DNA of 64,000 bases from Rikenella microfusus (GCA_020722575.1 DYKN01000016.1:1-64000); one strand, 5' to 3'; positions 47,290 through 55,980 are shown, numbered from the stretch's first letter. A program made the numbers and translations. Notes: generated from the sequence alone by a model not told the origin.

Positions 47290-48150
47290 ATGGATGATCC
47301 TTATGCGCAGGGTGTTCAGGGGTACAGATTAGACGTAAAGGAAGTGCTGAAATCAAAAAATCCTTCACTTGCTCGTATTGTACCCCGATTTGTTATAAAC
47401 TACCTCAGGAAAATTGTTCATGAAACCGAGCTTAATGATTTTCTCGGAAAATATGGTCATCTTAAAGGTGCTGAATTCATAAGTGCTGCGCTAAACTATT
47501 TAAAAATAAGCTACACTGTATCTGGCAGGGAACATATTCCGACGAGAGGGCGGTTTATTTTTGTATCGAATCATCCTCTTGGAGGACTCGACGGGCTGGT
47601 ATTCATTTACGAATTGTCAAAATATTTTGATGATTTAAAATTTCCAGTAAATGACATTCTGCTTAATATAAAGAATTTCGAGGGAATTTTTCTGCCTATA
47701 AACAAACACGGATCGCAGTCAAGGGAAGCCGTTAAAGCTATTGAGGACGCTTATGCATCTGATTGCCAGATACTTTATTTTCCAGCTGGCTTATGTTCTC
47801 GCAAAAGAAAAGGTGAAATAAAAGACCTTACGTGGTACAGACATTTTATTAGAAAAGCAGTGGAACATAAAAGGGATGTAGTACCTGCTTACTTCTCTGG
47901 CAGAAATTCAAACTTCTTTTACAACCTTGCCAATTTAAGAACTTTTCTCAGGATAAAATCTAATATTGAGATGCTTTACCTGGCAGACGAAATGTTCAGA
48001 CAAAAAGATAAAAAGATACATCTGGTTTTCGGGCCCAAAATACCATGGGAGACTTTCGACAGGTCAAGAAGTCCGGACGAATGGGCTGAATGGGTTAAAT
48101 CAAAAACATATGAACTTGAACCTTTAACCAGAGATAAAACAATGATTTAA
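47290..48150 (+). CDS. glsA: PlsC-like acyltransferase, probable glycine-lipid O-acyltransferase
   Basis: The start is ATG 47290 (286 residues); the TTG at 47284 is less likely. The protein has the lysophospholipid acyltransferase fold: IPTRGRFIFVSNHPLGGLDGLVF carries the NH...D catalytic motif near residues 95-103, and LYFPAGLCSRKRKG is the substrate-phosphate motif. The gene is followed after 47 bases by a GNAT-type acyltransferase. In Bacteroides thetaiotaomicron an adjacent pair of this kind (GlsA and GlsB) makes N-acyl-O-acyl glycine lipids; GlsA performs the O-acylation. I infer the same pathway here. An ornithine-lipid or other aminolipid product is the main alternative. Confidence 0.7.
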   Translation: MDDPYAQGVQGYRLDVKEVLKSKNPSLARIVPRFVINYLRKIVHETELNDFLGKYGHLKGAEFISAALNYLKISYTVSGREHIPTRGRFIFVSNHPLGGLDGLVFIYELSKYFDDLKFPVNDILLNIKNFEGIFLPINKHGSQSREAVKAIEDAYASDCQILYFPAGLCSRKRKGEIKDLTWYRHFIRKAVEHKRDVVPAYFSGRNSNFFYNLANLRTFLRIKSNIEMLYLADEMFRQKDKKIHLVFGPKIPWETFDRSRSPDEWAEWVKSKTYELEPLTRDKTMI

Positions 48151-48156
48151 AAAAAT

Positions 48157-48183
48157 AATTAAATTGCGACGGTTAATTTAATT
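48157..48183. repeat. 9-bp A/T inverted repeat between the two acyltransferase genes
   Basis: AATTAAATT (48157-48165) and AATTTAATT (48175-48183) are perfect inverse copies around a GCGACGGTT loop. It could be an mRNA hairpin separating glsA and glsB expression; the all-A/T stem is weak and no T run follows. Confidence 0.35.
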
Positions 48184-48197
48184 TATCTTTCCGATTG

Positions 48198-49172
48198 ATG
48201 GAAAAATTTAAAAATCCCGTTGTTGAACCGTTACCCCGGGAGCAGGTAATTGCCGAGTTGAAAAAAGTTAAACTGCTGAGAAAAACCAACAACGGCAATA
48301 ATGAGGTATATATTTTCACTGCCAATGAATCACCTTTACTGATGCATGAGGTTGGCAGGATTAGAGAGCTCACCTTTCGTTTTGCCGGTGGAGGGACAGG
48401 AAAGGAGATAGATATTGACGAGTTTGACACCGACCCCGAAAATCCCCAGCAGCAGCTCATTGTTTGGGACCCTGACAATCTGGAAATAATCGGAGGTTAC
48501 AGATTTTTCTTTTTCAGAGAGCCCTGCAAAAAGTGTGACCTTTCAAAACTTGCATCTTCATCTTATTTCGACTTTTCAGAAAAGTTCAAGACCAAATATC
48601 TTCCTCACCTAATGGAACTCGGCCGCTCATTTGTTCATCCTGATTATCAGTCGAGTAACCGGGGAAGAAAAAGCCTATATGCCCTCGATAACCTCTGGGA
48701 TGGCCTCGGAGCAATCATTATCGACAATCACAACATTCGATACCTCTTCGGCAAAGTGACCATGTATCCTCATTTTGATAAGAGAGCAAGAAGCATGATT
48801 CTATATTTTCTGAAACACCATTTCCCAGATAACGAGAACCTGGTAACAGTGAAGGATCCCGCCGATATTGACCTGCTGGAAGATGAAATGAAAAAACTTT
48901 TTAAGGGAAAATCATATAAGGAAAATTATAAGATCCTTTCTCAGGAAGTCAGAAAACTGAACGAGACTATTCCTCCCCTTATTAATGCCTACATGAACCT
49001 TTCACCAACCATGAAGACCTTTGGAACTTTTATCAATCACAAATTCGGTGATGTGGAGGAGACAGGCATTATGATAACTCTGAAAGATATTTATGTAGAA
49101 AAGATTAATAGGCACCTTGCATCGTATCGGAGCGATTATCAAATTACATGGTTTTCAAGGCACAATCAATAA
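48198..49172 (+). CDS. glsB: GNAT-like N-acyltransferase, probable glycine-lipid GlsB (OlsB family)
   Basis: I use ATG 48198 (324 residues). The protein belongs to the OlsB/hemolysin-like acyltransferases, with a GNAT core: SPLLMHEVGRIRELTFRFAGGG, DPDNLEIIGGYRFFF and MELGRSFVHPDYQSSNRGRKSLYALDNLWDGL. In B. thetaiotaomicron the homologue GlsB links a 3-hydroxy fatty acid to glycine, giving the lyso-glycine lipid that GlsA completes. The gene order and small gap behind the PlsC-like gene support that reading. Amino-acid specificity cannot be read from sequence. Its stop overlaps the convergent purF-like gene by seven bases. Confidence 0.72.
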   Translation: MEKFKNPVVEPLPREQVIAELKKVKLLRKTNNGNNEVYIFTANESPLLMHEVGRIRELTFRFAGGGTGKEIDIDEFDTDPENPQQQLIVWDPDNLEIIGGYRFFFFREPCKKCDLSKLASSSYFDFSEKFKTKYLPHLMELGRSFVHPDYQSSNRGRKSLYALDNLWDGLGAIIIDNHNIRYLFGKVTMYPHFDKRARSMILYFLKHHFPDNENLVTVKDPADIDLLEDEMKKLFKGKSYKENYKILSQEVRKLNETIPPLINAYMNLSPTMKTFGTFINHKFGDVEETGIMITLKDIYVEKINRHLASYRSDYQITWFSRHNQ

Positions 49173-51073
49173 GCCCTTTTATCCCGCCCTTCGAAATAAT
49201 TTATAAACGATTGATTTGCAACCTTGTTTCCCCCGGGAGTCGGATAATTGCCTGTGAAATACCAGTCGCCGGTATTATCAGGGCAAGCTTCATGCAAGCC
49301 TTCAATTGACTGGTAAACAACTTTAATTTCAGCATTTATCTCAGGTCCTCTTAACAACTTTGCAATCTTTTCGGAAATCTCATCAACAGTAAAGGGCCTG
49401 TAAATTTCCTTTACCAGATTTCTTATTTTGTCTGCTGGCTTCTTGTTCTCCTCCAGTGCCATTTCATATAATTCTCTTATAAACGATTCTCTTCCCTTCT
49501 CTGCAAGAAGACCAACAGCAGCCCTGAAAGCAATAAAATCACTCAGTTTAGCCATATCAATACCATAACAATCGGGATACCTTATTTGCGGCGATGAAGA
49601 AACAATAACAATTCTTTTCGGTCCCAGACGATCAAGAATACGGATAATACTCTTCCTGAGGGTTGTCCCCCTCACAATTGAATCGTCAATAACAACCAGA
49701 TTATCTGCGCCCGGGTTAATGGTCCCATATGTGATATCATACACATGCCCGACAAGTTCATCCCGACTTCTGTCTCTGGTAATAAATGTTCTTAACATAA
49801 CATCCTTGACAGCTATCTTCTCAACCCGCGGTCTTACTGAAATAATCTTTGCAAGTTTTTCTTCAGTAAGATCTCCCTTTGCCTCTGTAATAAGTTTTAT
49901 CTTCGAATTGTTGAGATATGTTTCTATCCCTTTGAGTAAGCCGTAAAATGCCGTTTCGGCAGTATTAGGGATATATGAAAATACACTATTGTCAAGGTCG
50001 TAATCAATAGCTTTAAGAACAGAATCTGTAAGTAGTTCTCCCAGCTTCTTTCTTTCTTTGTAAATTGAAGCATCGGTACCTCTTGAGAAATAAATTCTCT
50101 CGAAAGAGCATTTTGTAATTTTCTTTTTTTCTGCTATCGGTTCAATGGTTATTTTGTCGAATGCTTTTATTACCAGTGCATGCCCTGGAGAGAGTTCATT
50201 AACATCCTCTATGGAACAATTAAAGACAGTTTGAATTACCGGCCTTTCCGAAGCCACCACAACTACCTCATCGTCAATATAATAGAAAGCTGGCCTGATT
50301 CCATGAGGATCTCTGATCGCAAATGCGTCCCCATGCCCTATAAGTCCTGCCATAACATATCCCCCATCCCACTCTTTTACCGATTTCCGCAGCATTCCAG
50401 CAATATCCAGATCCTTTTCAACAGCTATCGTTATTTCTCTCCTCGTGTATCCTTTCTCACGGTAAAAACTGAAAAGCCTTTCATTCTCCTCATCAAGCCG
50501 ATATCCTACATTTTCCAGTATTGTTACCGTATCCGATACATCAACCGGATTCTGCCCGAGGTTCACAAGATTATTAAAAATCTCTTTAACATTTGTGAGA
50601 TTAAAATTCCCTGCCATGACAAGGTTTCTTGACCGCCAGTTATTTTGACGGCACACGGGATGTATCTGTTCAAAATTGTAATTTCCGTAGGTGCCATACC
50701 GCAGATGACCCAGATATACTTCACAGATAAAAGGAACATCATTTATATTTATAAGCGATTCACTTCCACTTCCGGCCGATTCCTTATCCGGTAACAACTT
50801 ATTTATATCTTTATAGATCCTTTTAAAAATTCTGTCAATTGAATCGGGCTTGTCAGACCTTTCCCTGAAGATATAAGTGTTACCGGGTGTCACATTCATT
50901 TTAATACCCGCTATTCCAGCTCCATCCTGTCCCCGGTTATGCTGTTTCTCCATCATGAGGTACATCCTGTCGAGGCCATAGGTAAATGTTCCATATTTAT
51001 GGAAATAGTAATCCAGCGGCTTGCGTAATTTCAGCAATGCAATGCCGCATTCGTGCTTGATTAGTTCACTCAT
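49166..51073 (-). CDS. amidophosphoribosyltransferase, long PurF-like form
   Basis: The 635-residue protein has a glutamine amidotransferase domain with Cys9 as the expected N-terminal nucleophile after removal of a short propeptide (MSELIKHEC), plus EKQHNRGQDGAGIAG and LGHLRYGTYG. A phosphoribosyltransferase domain near 430-560 carries the PRPP loop VVIDDSIVRGTTLRKS. It is about 130 residues longer than E. coli PurF, with extra sequence in the glutaminase domain. Bacteroidota carry this long paralogue besides a standard PurF. The expected reaction is PRPP plus glutamine to phosphoribosylamine (first step of purine synthesis), but the paralogue may do something different. It lies ten bases downstream of the SPOR gene. 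Confidence 0.82.
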   Translation of the reverse strand: MSELIKHECGIALLKLRKPLDYYFHKYGTFTYGLDRMYLMMEKQHNRGQDGAGIAGIKMNVTPGNTYIFRERSDKPDSIDRIFKRIYKDINKLLPDKESAGSGSESLININDVPFICEVYLGHLRYGTYGNYNFEQIHPVCRQNNWRSRNLVMAGNFNLTNVKEIFNNLVNLGQNPVDVSDTVTILENVGYRLDEENERLFSFYREKGYTRREITIAVEKDLDIAGMLRKSVKEWDGGYVMAGLIGHGDAFAIRDPHGIRPAFYYIDDEVVVVASERPVIQTVFNCSIEDVNELSPGHALVIKAFDKITIEPIAEKKKITKCSFERIYFSRGTDASIYKERKKLGELLTDSVLKAIDYDLDNSVFSYIPNTAETAFYGLLKGIETYLNNSKIKLITEAKGDLTEEKLAKIISVRPRVEKIAVKDVMLRTFITRDRSRDELVGHVYDITYGTINPGADNLVVIDDSIVRGTTLRKSIIRILDRLGPKRIVIVSSSPQIRYPDCYGIDMAKLSDFIAFRAAVGLLAEKGRESFIRELYEMALEENKKPADKIRNLVKEIYRPFTVDEISEKIAKLLRGPEINAEIKVVYQSIEGLHEACPDNTGDWYFTGNYPTPGGNKVANQSFINYFEGRDKRAY

Positions 51074-51082
51074 TTTAAACTG

Positions 51083-51568
51083 TTATTTTAAATCAGGGAG
51101 GTTAATTATACAGGGCACCATATAGGCATTGGGGTATTTCTTCCTTACCATATAAAGGGTTTTTGTGCCTTCTATTTTTGTACGGAAATCCCCCACTCTT
51201 ACGATAAAATATCCGGGCTTCTCGTATTCGGCATATGACGTAATATCAGGAAAATCAACCATAAACTGGGCTCTTATCTTATTTGACTCCTCTCTTGCGT
51301 TTCGGCTGGAACTTCGATAAATCTGAATTCTGTAACCTTCCATACCTCCTCCCAGCTTTTTATTTGCAAGTATATACCTGCTTATAAGAGTATCAATTTC
51401 AGGACTATGGTAAATATTGAGTCGCCCAGGATCTTCTCCTGTAATCTCAGGAGGATATAGATCCGTAACTTTTATAAACTGAGCATTACACAAAAAAACA
51501 TATGGACCTGCAAGTAAAAGAAGTGTCAAAATCCATTTGCCAAATCGATATTTTTGAAACCAGTTCAT
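51083..51568 (-). CDS. SPOR-domain envelope protein
   Basis: A 161-residue protein with an N-terminal signal or anchor (about 11-30) and a C-terminal SPOR-like domain (about 78-155) starting GYRIQIYRSSSRNAREESNK and ending YMVRKKYPNAYMV. SPOR domains bind denuded glycan strands at sites of cell separation. Between lies a short linker rich in prolines and charged residues. The gene sits between a propeller lipoprotein (18-base gap) and the PurF-like gene (nine bases), so the three probably share a transcript; the reason for this grouping is not evident. Confidence 0.8.
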   Translation of the reverse strand: MNWFQKYRFGKWILTLLLLAGPYVFLCNAQFIKVTDLYPPEITGEDPGRLNIYHSPEIDTLISRYILANKKLGGGMEGYRIQIYRSSSRNAREESNKIRAQFMVDFPDITSYAEYEKPGYFIVRVGDFRTKIEGTKTLYMVRKKYPNAYMVPCIINLPDLK

Positions 51569-51586
51569 AAGGTTAGTGAGTTACAG

Positions 51587-52699
51587 TTATACAGGCGACA
51601 GGCTATCAGGTGATTTTGCAACAATATAAAACGAACCGTTTTTTGTTCCTGCTATTACAATAACATTATCAAAAACTTCCGTGACAAATTTTCCTTCAGC
51701 CCTGTCGAATGAAGGATCACATACTGCAAAAGTCCTAATAATACCTGTAATTGTACCATCAACTGTATTAAGAGTATTCAAAATAAGACATCCATTGTTA
51801 AGCACAAACAATCTGCCATCATGTGTCAAAATTAGAGATGTTGATATGTTGTTATATTCCAGATATTTTTTCCACCTGATTGTTCCAGACCATGTCAGAG
51901 ATGCTGCAAATGCATTTCTGATATTACCTTTTGAATCAGGAAGTTCCGCATATCCTGATGTATATATATTTTCTTCATTGTCAACAGTTATTGCAAGGCA
52001 TGATGCGCCATATTCGGGATTATTATAAAGTTCTTTTTCCCAGAGGTATTTGAAATTTTCATTGTAAGAAACAACAACCGCTTTGGTTTTGCCCCCTGCT
52101 GCGGCTTCTGTAACGGCAAGGTAAATATTTCCAGTACTTCCGACTGTTACGCCTGATACAGCATAGAATGAATAAAACAGAGTATCGTAAAAAGAAATTA
52201 TTTCTCCATCGCCGTTAAAAGAAATAAATGCTATACCGTAAGTCTCTGTGTCAAGTGAATCTGCACTTTTTGATGCTATTGCAAGAAAGTTTCCGTCACT
52301 TTTCCTGCATAACGAAACCCTTTCAACATTGAATCCGAACTCAAGGGTTGTATCCCATACAGGGAATCCATCTTTCCCGACAGATGTGACAAGAACTTTG
52401 CCTCCTGATTCACCAGTAGCAATAATATAATGCTCCGAAACAAGTCCTGACGTAAATTTCCCTTCTTTTTCATCACTGTATTCGGAGATAATATCATGTT
52501 TACTGTCAATAAGTACAAGGTAAGGTTTCCCTGAAAGAATTCCTCCACAGAGTAGGGCAGTATCTCCTGCAGGGGATGCAAAAAGGGCTTCTCCGTTTCC
52601 TCTCGAAATCTGCCAGATAATGTTATCAGAGATTTTACTGCAAGCAGCTGCTGCAAGAAAAGCAGTCAACAGATAAAAATATCTATAAAGGTTTGACAT
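51587..52699 (-). CDS. predicted beta-propeller lipoprotein of unknown function
   Basis: The 370-residue protein begins with a lipoprotein signal (FLAAAACSK, Cys20). The mature part consists of repeated four-strand units with the pattern of an SBBP or PQQ-like propeller: DNEENIYTSGYAEL, GSTGNIYLAVTEA and SLILTHDGRLFVLNN are successive blade cores. No catalytic motif is seen. It is the upstream member of the SPOR and PurF-like run and lies 27 bases downstream of yebC on the same strand. A periplasmic-facing outer-membrane scaffold role is possible but is only inference. Confidence 0.72.
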   Translation of the reverse strand: MSNLYRYFYLLTAFLAAAACSKISDNIIWQISRGNGEALFASPAGDTALLCGGILSGKPYLVLIDSKHDIISEYSDEKEGKFTSGLVSEHYIIATGESGGKVLVTSVGKDGFPVWDTTLEFGFNVERVSLCRKSDGNFLAIASKSADSLDTETYGIAFISFNGDGEIISFYDTLFYSFYAVSGVTVGSTGNIYLAVTEAAAGGKTKAVVVSYNENFKYLWEKELYNNPEYGASCLAITVDNEENIYTSGYAELPDSKGNIRNAFAASLTWSGTIRWKKYLEYNNISTSLILTHDGRLFVLNNGCLILNTLNTVDGTITGIIRTFAVCDPSFDRAEGKFVTEVFDNVIVIAGTKNGSFYIVAKSPDSLSPV

Positions 52700-52726
52700 C
52701 AGGGCAATATATTATCCCGCAATGAT

Positions 52727-53473
52727 TTATTGTTCAAGTACAGCAGCCAGTTCGTCTGTCATTTCAAGATTGTGGTATACCGCTTGAACATCATCATCAT
52801 CCTCGAGGGCTTCTATAAACCTCAATACTTTTTTTGCCGATTCCACATCAAGTTTTTTTGTGTCGTTTGGAATTCTTTTAAGCATAGCTTCCTCTGCTTC
52901 GATGCCCAGTTCATTTAATTTTTTACTTATACTGCCGAAATCCTCGCGCGCACAAGTAACTATCACTCTACCACCTTCGATATCAATATCTTCGGCGCCA
53001 GCATCTATTAGTTCAAGCTGGAGGTCATCAAGATTAAGTCCTTCGGGATTAATTGTGAATACCCCTTTCCTTTCAAACAGATAGGAGAGTGACCCATTTG
53101 TACCAAGGTTACCGCCATACTTGTTGAATGTTGCCCTGACCGATGATACAGTGCGGTTGTTATTATCTGTGAGGCATTCTATAAACACTGCCACACCACA
53201 TGGACCATAACCTTCAAATGTTGTCTCAATAAAACTTTCCGCTTCGGCTCCCGTAGCTTTTTTAATTGCCCTTTCAATGTTTTCCTTTGGCATATTTACA
53301 CCTTTGGCATTCTGAATTGCAAGCCTCAACCGGGGGTTTACCTCGGGATCAGGGCCACCTTCCTTTGCCGCAATTGTAATTTCCTTTATTACTTTGGTAA
53401 AAATTTTCCCCCTCTTTGCATCAAGAGCCCCTTTTTTCCTTTTGATGGTTGACCATTTATTGTGACCTGACAT
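52727..53473 (-). CDS. yebC: YebC/PmpR family protein
   Basis: The 248 residues start with SGHNKWSTIKRKKGALDAKRGKIFTK, the family hallmark, and contain NPRLRLAIQNAKGVNMPKENIERAIKKA and EGYGPCGVAVFIECLTDNNNRTVSSVR. YebC proteins were described as transcription regulators, and recent work assigns some of them a role in translating difficult peptide stretches. The three-domain length is standard. It is the first gene of the minus-strand run that continues into the lipoprotein, SPOR and PurF-like genes. Confidence 0.95.
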   Translation of the reverse strand: MSGHNKWSTIKRKKGALDAKRGKIFTKVIKEITIAAKEGGPDPEVNPRLRLAIQNAKGVNMPKENIERAIKKATGAEAESFIETTFEGYGPCGVAVFIECLTDNNNRTVSSVRATFNKYGGNLGTNGSLSYLFERKGVFTINPEGLNLDDLQLELIDAGAEDIDIEGGRVIVTCAREDFGSISKKLNELGIEAEEAMLKRIPNDTKKLDVESAKKVLRFIEALEDDDDVQAVYHNLEMTDELAAVLEQ

Positions 53474-53502
53474 AAAAAAATGTTTTAGCCATTTGTGTAC
53501 TG

Positions 53503-53510
53503 CAAAAATA
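53503..53510 (-). promoter_or_regulatory. candidate -7 element for yebC
   Basis: TATTTTTG on the minus strand matches TAnnTTTG, 29 bases before the yebC ATG. No -33 TTTG is found. Confidence 0.4.
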
Positions 53511-53737
53511 CAAAAAACATTAATTCAGTAGTCATTTTATGGTAATTCAATTATAAAACGTCCCGCTTACTGGTGGACGTAATTAAGTTGAAATTCTCTA
53601 CCCGCCGATTAAAGAAACTACGCTTCACCTCATTTGTTCTTAGTTCTATATTCTTCGCACTTTAAGACAGATCTCACCTTCAATTCCCAATTCCGAATTT
53701 TATAGTTCTACTACTTCCCAACAACTACCATCTTCCA

Positions 53738-53800
53738 CCTTCTGCCTTCTGCCTTCCTCCTTCTGCCTTCCTCCTTCTGCCTTCTTCCTTCTGCCTTCTT
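53738..53800 (+). repeat. heptanucleotide tandem repeat CCTTCTG/CCTTCCT/CCTTCTT, nine copies
   Basis: Nine consecutive 7-mers, all CCTTC followed by TG, CT or TT, run without interruption; the order alternates CCTTCTG with CCTTCCT and then CCTTCTT, giving a 14-bp higher-order unit. A degenerate tenth unit CCTCCTC follows. The strand is almost pure pyrimidine. It ends 71 bases before the miaB ATG. Confidence 0.85.
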
Positions 53801-53846
53801 CCTCCTCTACCTGTCTTTTATCTTCTCCTATATCCTTCTTTTTATA

Positions 53847-53854
53847 TACCTTTG
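53847..53854 (+). promoter_or_regulatory. candidate -7 element for miaB
   Basis: TACCTTTG matches TAnnTTTG, 17 bases before the miaB ATG. The -33 region lies about 25 bases beyond the 7-bp repeat tract and lacks TTTG. Confidence 0.4.
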
Positions 53855-53871
53855 AAGCCAGGAATGTTTAT

Positions 53872-55209
53872 ATGAAATTCCAGGTGAAGGAGAAAAAAAT
53901 CTATATTGAGACTTACGGGTGCCAGATGAATATTGCCGATAGTGAGATTGTAGCATCTATAATGAATGCGGCAGGATATTCAGTTACCGGAAACATTTCT
54001 GAATCTGACCTGGTGCTGATAAACACCTGTTCAATACGTGAAAATGCCGAACAGAAAATCTGGAACAGGCTTAAGTCTCTTAAAGCGCTTAAAAAGCGAA
54101 ATCCCGATCTGATGATAGGTGTAATTGGCTGTATGGCAGAACGACTTAAAGAAACTCTTCTCGAAAGTAATCTGCCTGTTGATCTTGTAGCAGGGCCCGA
54201 TTCATACCGCACACTGCCTGAACTTACCTTCCATGCAGAAAGAGGGCAGAACAGAATTAATACAATCCTTTCCGAAGATGAAACCTATGCCGACATAGAA
54301 CCTGTAAGGCTCGATAGTAATGGTGTTTCAGCCTTTATTACGATTATGCGCGGATGCAATAACATGTGTTCATATTGCGTGGTACCTTTTGTCAGAGGAA
54401 TTGAACGAAGCCGTGATCCGGAGTCTATAGTTAAAGAAGCAGAGCAGCTTTTCAGCAAAGGATACAGAGAGGTTACCCTCATCGGGCAGAATGTAAATTC
54501 ATATTACTGGGAAGATGGCAATTCAGTCGTAAAATTCCCTCAAATACTTGAAAGAGTAGCTTTGATAAATCCCCTTCTGAGAGTCAGGTTTTCTACTTCC
54601 CACCCTAAAGATCTTTCGGATGAACTGCTTAATACAATGGCAGCACATAAGAATATTTGCAAACACATTCATCTGCCTGTCCAGAGCGGTAGCACCAGAA
54701 TACTGAAACTGATGAACCGCCAGTATACCCGCGATTGGTATATGGAACGTCTTGCCACCATCAGAAGAATAATACCCGAATGTTCAATATCAACCGACAT
54801 CATTGCCGGTTTCTGTACGGAAACAGAAGAGGATCACAGAGAAACACTTTCCCTCATGGAATGGGCTGAATTCGACTTTGCATACATGTTTAAATATAAT
54901 GAACGCCCGGGAACCCGGGCAGCCAGGAACCTTAAAGACGACGTACCGGAGGAGATAAAACTCAAACGACTCAATGAAATAATCTCTCTCCAGAATCGTC
55001 TCTCAGCAAAAAGCAAAAAAGCCGATATCGGCAAAATCTATGAAATTCTCGTAGAAGGCACCTCAAAAAGATCTCCTGAATATCTTTCGGGCAGAAATTC
55101 ACAAAATAAAGTCGTAGTATTTCCCTCCGGAAATATCCAGAAAGGAGAATACGTAAACGTCTTGATCGAAAAATCAACCTCAGCAACTCTTATTGGTAAG
55201 GTTATTTAA
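53872..55209 (+). CDS. miaB: tRNA-2-methylthio-N6-dimethylallyladenosine synthase
   Basis: MiaB is a radical-SAM methylthiotransferase that converts i6A37 to ms2i6A37 in tRNAs reading UNN codons. The 445 residues carry the N-terminal cluster-binding cysteines (Cys17 in YGCQMN, then Cys in NTCSIRE and GCMAER), the radical SAM motif CNNMCSYC (Cys162, Cys166, Cys169) and a C-terminal TRAM domain (about 380-445). All three auxiliary and three SAM-cluster cysteines are present. It stands alone with its own promoter region containing a repeat tract. Confidence 0.97.
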   Translation: MKFQVKEKKIYIETYGCQMNIADSEIVASIMNAAGYSVTGNISESDLVLINTCSIRENAEQKIWNRLKSLKALKKRNPDLMIGVIGCMAERLKETLLESNLPVDLVAGPDSYRTLPELTFHAERGQNRINTILSEDETYADIEPVRLDSNGVSAFITIMRGCNNMCSYCVVPFVRGIERSRDPESIVKEAEQLFSKGYREVTLIGQNVNSYYWEDGNSVVKFPQILERVALINPLLRVRFSTSHPKDLSDELLNTMAAHKNICKHIHLPVQSGSTRILKLMNRQYTRDWYMERLATIRRIIPECSISTDIIAGFCTETEEDHRETLSLMEWAEFDFAYMFKYNERPGTRAARNLKDDVPEEIKLKRLNEIISLQNRLSAKSKKADIGKIYEILVEGTSKRSPEYLSGRNSQNKVVVFPSGNIQKGEYVNVLIEKSTSATLIGKVI

Positions 55210-55269
55210 CATTTCTTTATTGAATTTCACCTGTTTATATCCTAACTTGCATAAAAATTTTAACTCGCT

Positions 55270-55980
55270 ATGAAATACGTGGTTCTTATTGCATTAATTA
55301 TTTTTACGTGTGGTATCTCGCCCACTCACGGACAAAAGCAAAACAAGAGGTTAACAGTTTCCGGAATTGTTGTTGATGCAAATAATAATCCGGTAAGCGG
55401 TGCTGTAATTTTAATAAACAACAAAATGGTTGATCAGACCACCGACGAAAATGGATTTTACAGGGTGAGAGTCAGGCCCAGCGATACACTTATAACGGTT
55501 TTTATAATAAACGGAGGATTAAAGGAAGAGCTTATAGGAGGTAGAGATGTAATAAACTTTAAACTTGGAGGTGTTGTAGATCATAGGGAACAAAATATTC
55601 AGGCAAAAGAAAATGAAGAGGAATATAATGTCGGTTATGGTACTGTTAAGAAAAGAGAAATGACAACGCAGGTAGGAAAGATAGACGCAACGAATAAAAA
55701 ATATGCATCATATACAAACATTTATGATATGATTAAAGGAGAGATTCCCGGTGTTCAAGTTGCAGGCAAAAAGATCACCATTCAAGGACCTGCTTCCTTT
55801 AACTTAAGCACCGATCCGCTTTTCATTGTCAATGGTATTGAAACATCAAACATAGATGATATCAGTCCACGTCAGGTTAAATCTATAGAAGTACTGAAGG
55901 GATCAGCAGCATCAATTTATGGCTCAAGGGGTGCCAACGGAGTTATTATTATAACTTTAATTGATGCTGGTCGGAAATAA
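55270..55980 (+). CDS. plug-only TonB-receptor-like protein (CarboxypepD_reg plus plug)
   Basis: The 236-residue protein has a signal peptide (about 1-21), a carboxypeptidase-regulatory-like Ig domain (about 27-98, VSGIVVDANNNPVSGAVILI) and a TonB-receptor plug domain (about 125-232) ending with the SusC-type signature VLKGSAASIYGSRGANGVIIIT. It then stops; there is no beta-barrel, and the downstream DNA is the convergent aspS gene. A full SusC-like receptor would be about 1000 residues. Short plug proteins of this kind exist elsewhere in Bacteroidota, so it may be a functional periplasmic or outer-membrane adaptor rather than a truncation. No SusD partner lies nearby. Confidence 0.82.
   Translation: MKYVVLIALIIFTCGISPTHGQKQNKRLTVSGIVVDANNNPVSGAVILINNKMVDQTTDENGFYRVRVRPSDTLITVFIINGGLKEELIGGRDVINFKLGGVVDHREQNIQAKENEEEYNVGYGTVKKREMTTQVGKIDATNKKYASYTNIYDMIKGEIPGVQVAGKKITIQGPASFNLSTDPLFIVNGIETSNIDDISPRQVKSIEVLKGSAASIYGSRGANGVIIITLIDAGRK

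Larger units (their letters stand above)
53474..53871 (+). other. intergenic region between yebC and miaB
   Basis: These 398 bases separate two divergent genes. Stop codons break every frame and I see no gene. Contents: a -7 element for yebC (53503-53510), a 6-bp inverted repeat ACGTCC/GGACGT (53558-53563 and 53575-53580), a pyrimidine-rich plus strand from about 53620, a tract of 7-bp tandem repeats (53738-53800) and a -7 element for miaB (53847-53854). Confidence 0.65.

Noticed and set aside
53738..53800. CRISPR array
   Set aside because: Units are 7 bp with no spacers; it is a simple tandem repeat.
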